From Anas platyrhynchos (taxonomy: Eukaryota; Chordata; Aves; Anseriformes; Anatidae), in the NCBI RefSeq assembly GCF_047663525.1, contig NC_092612.1, positions 281,501-345,500 of the forward strand: DNA of 64,000 bases, written 5' to 3'. The position numbers and the translations under genes were made by a program. The notes beneath the pieces were generated by a model. The model made no database searches, had not been told where the DNA came from, and worked only from the letters and a program-made list of their open reading frames with translations. This document shows, piece after piece, positions 21,443 to 32,800 of the stretch (positions within the stretch are counted from its first letter, which is position 1; each line of letters begins with the position of its first letter).

Positions 21443-21548
21443 AAAAAAAAAAGTATAAAGTCGATAAATAGAGCAACAAACCATCGCCCACGTGAGCTGG
21501 GGCACGCCCAAGAACGATCCAGAGCCGTCCGTGTGTGGCCACAGGCCC

Positions 21549-23535
21549 TCAGGTGGCGGGGACGCTCTGCTTGATGATGATCTTCTGGCGGGTGGCACGG
21601 ACACCGGGGTCGGGGCCGGGGGGGGCGGCCCCCAGGGCGGCGGAGGCAGCGGCGCTGGGCAGCCCGTGCGCCGTGATGTACTTCTTGTAGGCCTCGCGGA
21701 TGATTTTGAAAGCGCGGATGTTGGAGTAGGGGATGTCGGTGATGGGGTCGCGGTAGACGGCCGGCTTGTGGGTGACGGGGCAGATCTCCCTCACCGGCAG
21801 CCGCGGCGGCTTCGCTTTGGGGAAGAAGCGCTCGAAGGTCTCGTCGTCGGTGAAGGAGATGAAGGTGCGGGAGCACTTCCCGGCAGAGGCCGGAGCCGCA
21901 GCTGGGGCCGCCTCTGCCTGCTGCAGGTCTTGGTCCAACCTGGAAGGGCCAGAGTCAGCTCTGAGGAGACGCGCGGGGCCAGGGAAACCCCGAGAGCTCC
22001 CACACGAGGCAGTGCTGTCCCGCAGGAGCAGAACACGGGGCTGTGGGGCTCTGGAGCACTGCCCCAAACCCGTCTGCCTCCTGCTGTGGTAGAAAAGAGC
22101 CCAGGGTGGAATAAAGGATGGGAACTTGGGACAGACGGGTCTGGCCACGTGCAGTGTCGGGGGGAACCATCAGGACCCCATCGAGGTGACCCCAACCTAC
22201 CCCTCCACATCCACGTTCTCCTCCTTGCCCAGCTCCGTGATGAGGGGCATGGTGACAGACCAGTACCGGATGACAGGCCCCACACACTTCCTCTTCTTCT
22301 GGACCTGCTTCTTTTTGTCAGCCTCCAGACGCTCGTAGTTCTCTGGGAAAGTAAGGCCGTGCCACGGGTGAGGCTCAGCACCCCCTTCACACTCACAACC
22401 CCTCCCCGTGTCTCCTCGTGCCCTGCTCACCCAGGGAGCGGAGGTTGATCTCCTCCGTGATCTTGGCCTCTTCCAGCAGCTCCTCCTGTGTCAGGGGGCG
22501 GTCGTAGTTGGGGCCGCCCTTCTTGCGCTTGGACTGCACCTGACGCTCCTGGATGCGCAGGAAGGTTTGGCGCGTGTGCTCTGTTGTCGACTGCCGCATG
22601 TGCTTCCGGCCTGCAGCGGGGGACAGAGCTCACTGCGGGCCCCGACACAGCTCCCTGCAGCCGGGAGCACGTTTCCAGCCCGGGGGCACGCGCGTCCCAG
22701 CCTGTGTGCACTCACTGTCTGCCACTTCATCCTGGAGCTCCAGCGGGGCCGATTTCACCTCTCGGGCCTTCTGGGAGCTGCTGCTGGGGGCATCGGCCTT
22801 CTTGGGGCGAAGGCTCTTGAGGGGCTCCTGCAGCGTTGGGCAGTGTGAGGAAGGGGAAAGGCCCGGCTTAGATGAGACCCCCTCGGGGGGCACCGTGCCG
22901 CATTCCCCAACCCATGGGGAGCGTCTCCTCCCTGCCGAGTCCTGGCCGCCCCCCTTGGGACACGGCCGCAGCCCCTCCCAGGGGGCCGGCAGCTGTTCGA
23001 GGGGGGCCCTGTGCTGTGCCCCCGGAGCCCCCCTCCCCCGGTGCCAGTGTCCTCCCTCCCGGTGCCCCCCCCAGGTGCCCCCCTCCGGCCCTCACTCCCC
23101 CGGTGCCCCCCCCCCGGGTGCCCCCTCCCTCAGAGCCCCCCCCTCCCGGTGCCCCCCGTTCCCCCTTCACCCGGTAGGCCTTGGTGATGATGCGGCGCCG
23201 CCTCTTGGGCTCGCTGTCGTCCTGGTCGCTGGCCGGCTCCTCGCCCTCGTCGATGTCGAAGTCGGAGTCCACCTCATCGTCGCTGTCCGACTGATCGCCC
23301 CGGTACTCGTCGTCGCCCGACTCCTGCGGGGACGGAGGGCCCGGGGCTGACACCGCGGCCCCCCCCGGCCCCCCCCAGCCCCCGTCCCGCCCCGCAGCCC
23401 CTCCCGGCCCCCCCGCACCTCGGTGAAGCCGCCGTAGGTGGTCTGGTAGAACTCGTCCTCCTCCTCGGCCTGCAGCAGCCCGGACAGGCGGTTCCCGGCC
23501 GTGCGGCGCGGGGCGCGGCCCTCGGCCAGGCTCAT
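21549..23535 (-). CDS. VPS72: VPS72 / YL1, H2A.Z chaperone subunit of SRCAP and TIP60 complexes
   Basis: VPS72 (YL1) binds H2A.Z-H2B and helps deposit H2A.Z in chromatin as part of SRCAP and p400/TIP60. Exons: 23535-23419, 23323-23171, 22827-22716, 22610-22431, 22342-22201, 21939-21549; 1095 nt, 364 residues, the same length as human. The N-terminus (MSLAEGRAPRRTAGNRLSG) leads into a strongly acidic Asp/Glu/Ser stretch at about 36-75, the H2A.Z-binding region. A basic segment (KRRRRIITKAYR) follows. The middle carries MRQSTTEHTRQTFLR and a Lys/Arg-rich KKKQVQKKRK block. The YL1_C domain at about 282-312 contains REICPVTHKPAVYRDPITDIPY. The end is KIIIKQSVPAT. All introns are GT-AG. The start codon is the first ATG after the CpG promoter. 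Confidence 0.95.
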
Positions 23536-23547
23536 GGCGGCGGCGCC

Positions 23548-23577
23548 GTGACGTCACGGGGGGCGGCGTGACGTCAC
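23548..23577. promoter_or_regulatory. Paired full CRE palindromes
   Basis: Two identical ten-base palindromes containing TGACGTCA, the full CREB/ATF site, have centres 20 bases apart (about two helical turns). They lie immediately upstream of the VPS72 coding start, so are core promoter or 5' UTR of VPS72. Confidence 0.8.
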
Positions 23578-23781
23578 ACCGCGCGCCAACGGCTTCAGTT
23601 GCGGGGCCGCCTCCTCCCCTCCCCTCCCCAACCCCCCCCCTCCTCTCCGGGCGCATGCGCTGAGCGGGCGAGTCCAAGTTGGGAGCGGGGGTGTGGGGGG
23701 GCGGAGCCGCCCCGGCAGTGCGTGCGCCTCTCCCTCCCCCCGCACCCGCGCCTGAGTGGTGAGGGCCGGAGCGGCGGGGGC

Positions 23782-23875
23782 GGGGCCGGGTGCGGGGCCG
23801 GGTGCGGGGCCGGGTGCGGGGGGCGGGGCCGGGCGCGAGCCGGCGGCGGAGGAGGAGGAGGAGGAGGAGGAGAGG
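23782..23875. repeat. GGGGCCGGGTGC and GGA tandem repeats
   Basis: Three to four copies of a 12-base GC unit are followed by about eight GGA triplets in the presumed PIP5K1A 5' UTR. Both are G-rich in the sense strand and could form G-quadruplexes. Confidence 0.7.
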
Positions 23876-23885
23876 GAGCGGCAAG

Positions 23886-26800
23886 ATGGCGGCGGCGGCG
23901 GGGCCCGAGCCGGGCGGCAGCGGCGGCGGCGGCCTGGGGGGTACGGGAGGACCGGGGGGGGCCGGGCGGGGGCGAGCGGGGGGGGCGGGACCCGGGAGGG
24001 GCTGGGGGGTCGCGGGCGGGGCCGGGCCGGGCCGATGGGGGGGGGTCCCGGGGTGAGGGGGGGGGGGGAGCGCGGCCCCCGCCCCCGCCCCCGCCGCGCC
24101 TCAGCCGCGTCCCCGGGGCCTGGGGGGGAGCCGGGGGAGCCGGGGGGGGGCTGGGCCCGGCCCCTCTCCCGTGCTGCCCCCCCCGGGCCCGCTCCTCGCG
24201 GCTGGGCCCCCCCGGGCAGGTCTCAGCTCGCGGTTGGCGGGGTCCCTGCGCTGGGAGCCGCGGGGGTTTTGTGTCCTGTCACTCAGGGAGGGGAGCGGGG
24301 GGAGAAAAGAACGGCGGGGGGGGGCGTTCGGGGCGAGCCTGGGCTCGGTGGGGGCCTGGCCCTGCCCCTGCCCTCCTGTAGCAGCCTTTGGGGGCCGTTT
24401 GCTGGGCGCCCCGTAAGGGAACCGACCCTCATCGTCACAGCAGGGCTGTGGGAGCGCTGCTCGGCCGGCAGCGCTGGGTGCAGGTGTCGGATTTTCTACC
24501 TTCCGAGCCGGGTCCGTGCACCTCACACACCGGGAGGTTTTGGAAACGTGTCTCTGGCATCCCCGCTTGGTCTTGGTTCAGCTCAGGAGCGGGCAGCGGA
24601 GCCGTAGGACCTGTTGGGCCCATAAAGCCGGTTCTGGGAGGAGGGGGAGGCTGCCTGGAGCTCTGCTGGGGCGGCTCGGGGCCAGGCCCTGGGGTCTCCT
24701 CGCCCCGCTGTGGGGCTGCCTTCCAGAACGGGAGCTGCTCCCTCTGCCCGTCCCCTGACCTGGGGAGGAGGAGCCGGCTCCAGGGAGCTTGCAGGGCTCA
24801 GAGGGTTTCAAGAGCTTTACTTGGCAGAAAACATGCGAGTGCACGAGTAAATCTCTTCTCCCTTCCTGCTGGAATAATTGCCATTGTTTGCTTTCCAGGT
24901 AGCTAGGTGTTGGCTAACGCGTTTCCCACAGGATTCGAATCCCAGTTATGAAAGAGCCTCTGCGTGACGTGTGCGATACGTGCGGGACGTTGCCTTGCTC
25001 CATCCCTGGCGGTGCAGGCGCTGAGCCCTGGCGCCGTCTTGGGGAGACCTGGGCCTCTCTCCGGGCGCTCGCCCCCTTCCCCGAGCTGGGGCAGTTCCCT
25101 GGGAGCAGGGGCTCAGGGGAGCTGCGATGGGCACCTCGCGGAGCTCCTGGGGCTGGCGTCCTGCGCCGAGCCTGGGCCTGGCTTGGCTGTCACCACGGTC
25201 CTGGTGGTGCGAGGCCCTCGCTGGTCTGGCCGGGCGTGAGTTCTGTGTGGTGTCAGGGCCGTGAGCAAGCACCGGGCTGCAGAGGTGACCAGGGCTTCGC
25301 TCTGCTGTCTCGCTTTGGCCTCGGGGCCGTCGCGTGAAGCTCGCTGAGAGCGGGGGGAGCAGCTCTGCGGGCAGGGGGGGACGGTGTTCGTGGGGACGTG
25401 AGGCTTTTTGCCATGGTAAACCTTAACCCATCCCGGGCCCCACCAGGGCTTGTTGTCCACCCTCGGTGGCACACGGCGTGGTTCGCCCTGGGGGCTGATT
25501 ACTCAGCTACCGGCCTCTTCCAGCTGAAATAAAGGGGACGAGAAGGATTCGAGTCCCACCCTTCCTCCTCCCATCCGCCCCCTGCTCCTCTCCTGCGGCC
25601 CTGCCCTGCCGCATGCTCGGCTCCCCGGGGAAACACCCAGGAGGATTTCTCATTTTGCTGCTTTCACTTTGAAGCAGCATGTGCCAAAAATGCTAATGTG
25701 GGATTTCAGTTGTTTGCCTCTTTGTGCCTTCGGTGCAGCGACTGCTTTGTAATTACGGATCTGAGAGAGTTGAGAGTTCATTGTCACCCTGGCTTCAGGC
25801 CCCTCCCTGACATCCACAGACAAAAGAATCGCTCTCAAAATGGCTCAGTCACTTCTGTGGGCAGGAAAATCCTGCCGACACCTCTGCAGTGAGCTGAGAG
25901 CAGGCTCCCGAGCCCGCGCTGGAGGCGTAGCACACCCACAGAGCCTCAGCTCCCCTCCTCCGGTGCCTGCAAGGGGGACAAAGCCTCGGGCCCACCTCGC
26001 CGAGACCGAGCACGCGGGAGGAAAGATCGGTTGATTAAACAGAAACATCTGAATGGCTCATCATCCTCGGGCTTAAAATAGGACGTCAGATGACTTCGAG
26101 TCTCGCCTCTGTTGTAAAAGTCTCTTCTTGACAAACATTCATGGAATCTGAGGAGGCCTCGGTGGCTGTCGAAGGTCGGCAGCGTGAGCTGGGTCCCGCT
26201 GTCACCGGCCCTGCTGGGAGCGAGCCGGTGGCTGTGGGACCTGCTTGTGGTGCCCCGGCCCTGGGCAAAGCTGCCTCGTCTTCAGGATGGAGACAAAGGA
26301 TCGCCGTGGAGAGAACAAAGATGAGCCCTGGCTCGGCTGAGTAACGCCAAGCGCGTCCGTCTTCCGGCAGCTCATCCAGCAAAGCAGCGGCGAGGAAGCA
26401 AGTGGGGGCCGTGCGCTTTGGTGGGGGCACCAGGGAGTCGTGGTGCCACCTCCTGAGGTGTCCGAATTCCCCTTTGGGAAGTAAAAGCCGCCTCTCCGGG
26501 GCGTTGAAGAGCTGCTGGCGCGGGGGCCCCGCGATGGAGCGCGATGAGAGGTGCGAGCCGCTCATGGCTGTCTCGCTCGCTGTGCGAGTGCAGTGATTAA
26601 ACGTGCGACCTCGCCATGTCCCTGCAGGCTCTGCCTTGTTTAAAGCAGAGTGCTCTCAGGGCAGGGGATCCCTCGCGCCTGACCTACATTTTGTTCTCCT
26701 GGAGAACGATCGTTTGTCTTCCCCGGGGCGCAGCGCAGGGGCTGTTTCTGCAGCACCCCTCAGCAGGATGAGCTGCAGGAGGAGCGCTTTAGCCTTTGCT

Positions 26801-29800
26801 GTGAAGGTTTGTATCCCCAGCATCGGTCTGACAGCCCTGAAGCTGCCTGTGAAACCCGCCAGCACCACGGAAAACGCAGCGACAATGCGTTTCTTGTGTA
26901 GGTGCTGCTGGGGAGCAGGTGAAGTTGTAAATTGTGGCAGTGTTCTCGTGGAGACGTGCGGTAATGCCGAGCTGTAACAGCGGTGGGCTCGGAGCAGCTG
27001 CGGGATTGGTTTTCAGGTGGCAGAAGCTGTGCCTGCAGGTCCAGCTGCCCGGGAGCGGGGCTCTGGGTCCCTGCGGCTGCGGGCAGGAGTTTCCAGCAGG
27101 TATCCCAGGGAGTGTTCTTGTCTGAGGGCTCCTCGGGTCGCAGGTGCTAAACGCCTTCAGCAAACGCTGCAGCCCGCCCTGGAATGCGGCTGGGAAAGCT
27201 GAGATCCTGTCGCTCCTCCTCCCCTGGGATATTTTTGCTCTGAAGCATCAGGAAAAGCAATAAAACGAGCACTTGGCGATCCGGCAGCTTGCTGGGCTTC
27301 GTTAGCGGTGCTGAGACGTCCGCGTTGCCATCGTGGGGAGCTGTGCCCACCCCTGCCAGCCTGGGGCAGCACGCAGGACAGAGCAGGCTGCTGCTTCATC
27401 CATTTCTGGCTTCGTCTCGGTCCCTACAAAGCGCTGGGCACCTTGCACTGTGCAGCTGCAGAGTGGGGCTGTGTGCATGGGTTGGATTCTGCCCGGCCTC
27501 CTGGAGTAAAAAGCTGCCTCGTTGCTCCAGGCTGGGCATGCCGACCTCCCCAAACAGCCTCTGGCAGCCTGCTGCTGAAGGGAGCTCGAGGACGCATTTG
27601 CTGTTCCTGTAAAACAGCGAGAAGAGCCCAGATAAAATTACCAGAGTCTGCATCTTCCCTATCTGCCTGGGCTTCTTCCCAGCAAGTCCCCTGCTCGCTG
27701 CGGCGTCCACGTCAGCAGAATCCAGCAACTCGAGGAGCGTCCTGCACCGCAGCCAGCAGGCTCATGGAGCGAGCGGAGGAGAGGAGGGAGATGCGCTGAG
27801 CTGGGGCAGTACCAGCGGTGCGGGCATCGGCCGGGGCTGCCGTCTGCCAGCAAACGGTGGCAGCAGAGACCCCCGAGAGCCTGCAGCCAGCACGTGGGAG
27901 CTCTTTGTCTAGAGGCCGAGGTCACGAGCTCTCCTGATGCGTTTGGTTTAATGTTCTTAACACCATCTATTGGAACAAAGCTATCGAAGGGGTCTCGTCT
28001 TGGTTAGGAGCGAGGTGTTTTCCTTGTGGAGTTTGGATCTTAGCTAGGGAAAATAGGATTTCTTTTTGTGCTTTCTTGGGAAAAACACCTGCTGTTTCTT
28101 CGAGTAGCTGAAGTATCGGTTCCCTGTGTAACCTCTTTGTTTTTCCTTGTATAGATCTCAGCTTTTTGTGCTGCTCGGTGAAGTCATTTCGAAGAGGTAG
28201 ACGGATTGCATAAAGCATGGTTTCCTCCTCTCCAGTAACCAGCAGCAAAATGCCACCTTACATAACTGGCTTGGCTTGCGAGGACTGACAGAACTCGGTG
28301 TTTTTCTCTAAACAAGCTCAGAGGAAGGCTGCTCCCCCCTCACCCAATGCTGTTTTACTGACACGTGCTGTGGAAGTGCTCTCCTGGCGGCTCGGTGCCT
28401 CTGTGTGTGCCGGCAGCGCTGCTGCGGCTGGGTTTTCTGCTCTCAGCTCTGCCTGGCCTGTGCTTTGCAGAGAAGCAACCTCCCTGCCACATCCGCCTGC
28501 GGTCCCGTGGGGCTGATCCCGACAGGCTTTTTGGGGGTGCCAGGTGGAAAGGTGCATCGCAGCATCCCAGAGCAGGTGGCGAGCCGTGGCGTGGGGCTGC
28601 TCTTCTGCTGCTCCCTGACTCTGAGCACCCAGAGCGGTACCTTTCTGGGGAGAGCCCGGCTTTTTTTCTAACTGCAGCCTCTCCCATGCTGGCTGCTTGC
28701 TGGGGTGAGACAAAACCCTAAAGTTAGCAGGAGGACGGAGGAGGAAGGGGAGCGCATGCCAGTGTGACGTGTCCTGGCGCTCGGCTGGCCCCGCTCAGGC
28801 GCTGGAGAGCTGGGCTGATGATGTGTTTGGGTGTGCTAACGTTTTCACTTTTTATTTTCGTCTAAAATGTGAAGCGCAGCTAAAATTTGTCTGAGCAGCT
28901 CTGTTTAAAAATAGAGCCGAGCGGGGATTTGTCCCGGCTGTGGCAAATTAGCATGCTCGTGTGCCAGACAAAGGAGTGAAGTGTGAACCTGACCCGTGTG
29001 CCTTGCTCCGTGCTCCCGCAGCAAAGCGTTTGTGCGAGCCGACTGACGAGCTGCCATCATCACAGCTTCTGTTGAGCTTTTCTTCCAGTATCTGTTCCCT
29101 GGATGTATGAATTTCTGGTCCCTTGCTGCTGACGAGGCTCCCGGACGGCTGAGGCTGGAGGAGGGCAGGCAGCCTCGGCCTCGGCTTCGTTCCTCTTCCG
29201 TAAACGGCTCCGAGGGGTGCTCTGAGACTGCCCCGGGGATCGGCCCCACTGCCATGAGGGAGAGGAAGGGAAACCTTTAGGGACGTAGGGAATTGGGGTT
29301 TGGATGGGACCAGCTAACCTTGCTCTGTTTGCTTTGTCTAGAATTAACCGCTCGGATCCCTTCACTGCTCGTGGTGCTGCTGGGGGGGCTGTGGGATGCG
29401 GGCTCTGAACCGAGGCTTGGTTTGCGTCCTCGGAGCGCTTGCTTCGTGCGATGAAGGCAGCGTGGCAGAGATCTGCTCTGCTGCGGGTCCTGCGGCGAGG
29501 GAGCTGTGGTTAAATCCTGGTGGAATACAGCCTCGCACGGATGATTAAATATTAACACAGCTAATCTCCAAGGTGATGAGGCTGGTGGTGCTGCTTCGGG
29601 ATTGCTTGAATCCTGGGGCTTTTAGAGGTTTCAATTTACATAATTACAGATACTTGTTTAAAAAAGGAAAGATGTAATTGCTGCTGAACAAGTGCTGCGT
29701 CGCAGCGCCCAGGATGCTTGCCCTGTCCCTGCATCCTGACTGATCTTGGCAAGTTGCATGGTTGGACTTGGTGATCTTGGAGGTCTTTTCTGACCTAAAT

Positions 29801-32800
29801 GATTCTGATTTTAAGGCCAAAAGCCTCGAGGCAACGCAGTCTCCTGTGCTGGAAGGGGAAGGAGCTGAGCTCTGTTGGCTCCGGGCTAGGGCAGGGGCTG
29901 GGGCCTGGGGAGCACCTGGAGCATCGGAGCCGTTGGGACAAAGCGCCCGGCTTCAAAGGGAGCCCGGAGGTGGCAGGACGGCTGGGGCAGTCCTGCTGTG
30001 CTTTGCTTAATGACATGCGTTTGTTGTGTTGTTGTTTTCTTGTTTAATATGTATGGAAATGAGAACTTTGATCGGTCGATAAGGGGAGCAGAAGGCTGCT
30101 GGGTTTTGCTGCTAAGTGCCTCCGTTCCTTTTGCTGCAATGCAAATCCTGCTCGAGGAGCTGGCAGCGCCAGGCTGTCCGCAGCGTGGAGGGGCTGTGAG
30201 GGCGGTGGGTGGGCGCAGGAGCACCGAGAGGGCTGCGTGTGGCTGTGCCCAGCCTGGCAAAACAACCGCCGGGCCCCGGGCAGTGTGGGTCCCCGGGAGG
30301 CGGGGTGCTGGGGTCGCCCGGGAAGGGTGCTGGGGTCCGGCCGGCCGAGCAGACCCCAGCCCGTGGCTGTGCTGCCGTGTGGGTGCAGGCAGGGTCTGGA
30401 GGGGTGAGCAGTAAGCCAAACAGCATTTCCTTGTGGCTAGACAAAAATCCTCTCTGCTGTAAGGGGAGAAGCTGGGAAGAAATCAAACATGAGTCAGTGC
30501 TTTTCAGACGCCTGAAATCTCTGGAAGCGAGGCGCTGTGTCTTGCTTTTTTTTTGGTGATGCGTGATAATGATTAACTCTTTCTGAGTTTGTCTTTGTTG
30601 TTTTGACAGGATCATCTACTTTCAAAAAATCGCTCACCCCTGAGGTAAGTTTCTGATGGACAGACTGGCCAAGAGAATCACTTCTGAGGGAAGGCTCAAA
30701 ATGCCCAATTTCAGACTTAAATAAGATTGCAGAGAGCAGACAAGGGTAAGCCAGGCAGTGGTAAGTACAGTAAGTTGCAAATATTCCTTTGGGAAATGAG
30801 AGGATCTCTCCTTACGAAGAGAATCTGCCATTAAAAACCCAGCTTGGGACCGAGCAATTCTTGTGCTACCAAAACACCAAATAGGTATCCTGCCAAGAGC
30901 AAGGCATTCAGGTTGTTTTGACTGAGAAACACCAGCTAACAACAGCATGTGTTTAAACAGAAGAGAATGAGTCAAGCAAGTTCTTGGGGCGTGAATCAGA
31001 GCAGAATTCGAAGCCTTCCTGAGCTGTTTCCTCAAAGAATTAGCCTTACTGGCAACAGCAGGGTGGCTGGCTGGGGTTGGGCCAAACTCCCTTAGAGCTG
31101 ATGGGTTTGTGATGATGGCGATTACAAAACAAACCCAAAAATGTCTTCCATGGCTGAAAGCAGACCCCTCGGGCTGGGCCTCAGGCAGGCAGGAGTCAGT
31201 CGGCTCTCTGGAGGCCTTCCAGCACCGCTGCTGCTCCCAGGGCAGGCCTGGCTGGGGCCTGGGCCTTCAGCAGGGAGCGCACAGCTTCCAGCTCAGAGAA
31301 CAGCAGAGCTAAGGACGGGCGGTTCTGGGCAGCCACGGGCCTCTAAGAGATCGTGAGCACTTCGTTCTCACCGTCTTTTACTCTATTCCTAGATGCCAGG
31401 TTCCTCGGGCCAGCCAGGCTCACAGACAATAAAAAAAGGGCACAGAGGAGTGGATTCCACGGGCGAGACTACCTATAAAAAGGTAGGTGCTCTCTTGCAC
31501 AGCTCAATTTTGTTGTTTTCCACAACACAAACGCCGCCCAGAACAGCAGCATCTAATGAGGTTCAGTGTTAGGCATTTGTGGTGGTCCCAGAAGAAGATC
31601 TGAAATAAGCACAGCCTTCCGAGCTGGAAAACCAAAGGACTGGATATGCACTTCTCAGGCAGCTTCTCCTGTAGCCTTCTAAAAGGGGAATTATTTTTAA
31701 ACTTTGCCTGTTAGCGAGGGCAAAGGCCTTCTTAGGCCTCTCCTGGCTTATTGGGTGCTTTCCGTGCTCTTTGGGTACAACAGTTCCTACAGATCTTGTG
31801 GCATTACCGGAATTTGCTTTACAAAAGAGAGATTGTTGGGAAATTAAGATCTGAATCCCTGAATCTTGTTCTTGGTTTGGTTGCTGTATGTTTAAGCCAA
31901 GTGAAATGTCCATGAGCTGCTGTACACAGATCCAACTTGCACCTGTTCTGCAGCATCAACATTTCCAACAGGCGTTACAGCAAAGTTCAGATCTCTGTGC
32001 TCTGGGAGCTGACAGGCCGTATAACGTGGGGGTGTTGAGCAGATCTCAGCTGGGCTGTGCTGGGAAAACAGCCCCTAGCATGAGCTAGACTGAAGCACGT
32101 CTCAGTGGCCTGAGATGAGATCATGTGCTGTGCAGACAGAAGAGGACTCTTGATGTAAGTAGCTGTTACAAGAACACAGTCTGGCATTGTTCTCGGACAG
32201 CTCGTGCACAGGATGCAGGAGTGAGATTCGTGTCTTTGCTCTGTATTTTTAAATGACAGTGAGCTGCTTAAGGTTAAAGAGCCACGACCTAGCAAGGTCA
32301 GAGGAAGGAGGTGGCAGCAGACAGAAGTGTGCATTGTGTGCTGGCCCTGCCTGCCTTGCCCTGTAGAAGACCTAAGTCTGCCCAAGCTGGGGAAGGGTAA
32401 ACTTTGAACTGTGTAGCTCCACGACCTGGCAGGCTACGGTGACAAGATGTGTCTTTATTTGTAGGGGAACGAGATAGTCTGTCCCTGGAAGTCTTTCTTC
32501 TCTGTCTGCAGGTTGTACAGATGAGCGCTGTGGGAGGAGGAAATGGAATTCAGTCTTCTGAAGGCCAGCTGGGTATTGATAGTTCAAGTCCTTTTCAGCT
32601 CAGGTAGAGTGCAGGAGTCGAGCAGGATGTGATCAGGGATGTAGAGGCGCTCCGGCAGAGCGGGCTATTCACTGGTTTGGCAGCAGCTTCAGTGTCCTGT
32701 CATCACGGCACGCTGGGGCCTGATCAATCCTGCACCCTCTCTCTGGAGCAGACTGCCATAGGACAATGCATCCAGGTCATTGGGAAGGAAATGAAGGAAG

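Larger units (their letters stand above)
23536..23885. promoter_or_regulatory. VPS72/PIP5K1A bidirectional CpG promoter
   Basis: The two start codons diverge and are 350 bases apart, so both transcripts must start in this CpG-rich, TATA-less interval. Two perfect GTGACGTCAC palindromes sit at 23548-23557 and 23568-23577, exactly 20 bases apart and 13 bases upstream of the VPS72 ATG. On the PIP5K1A side there are tandem GGGGCCGGGTGC units (about 23782-23820) and a GAGGAG run (about 23847-23875) ending just before the ATG, likely 5' UTR. Confidence 0.8.

Noticed and set aside
24931-25558. Two GGATTCGARTCCC motifs resembling tRNA B boxes (24931, 25546)
   Set aside because: No matching A box, acceptor stem or T-stem pairing could be built around either copy, so no tRNA or tRNA-derived SINE is supported.
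29400-29760. Full-length CR1 or other retroelement in PIP5K1A intron 1
   Set aside because: Only the terminal 55 bases resemble CR1. No upstream element body or reverse-transcriptase frame could be recognised.
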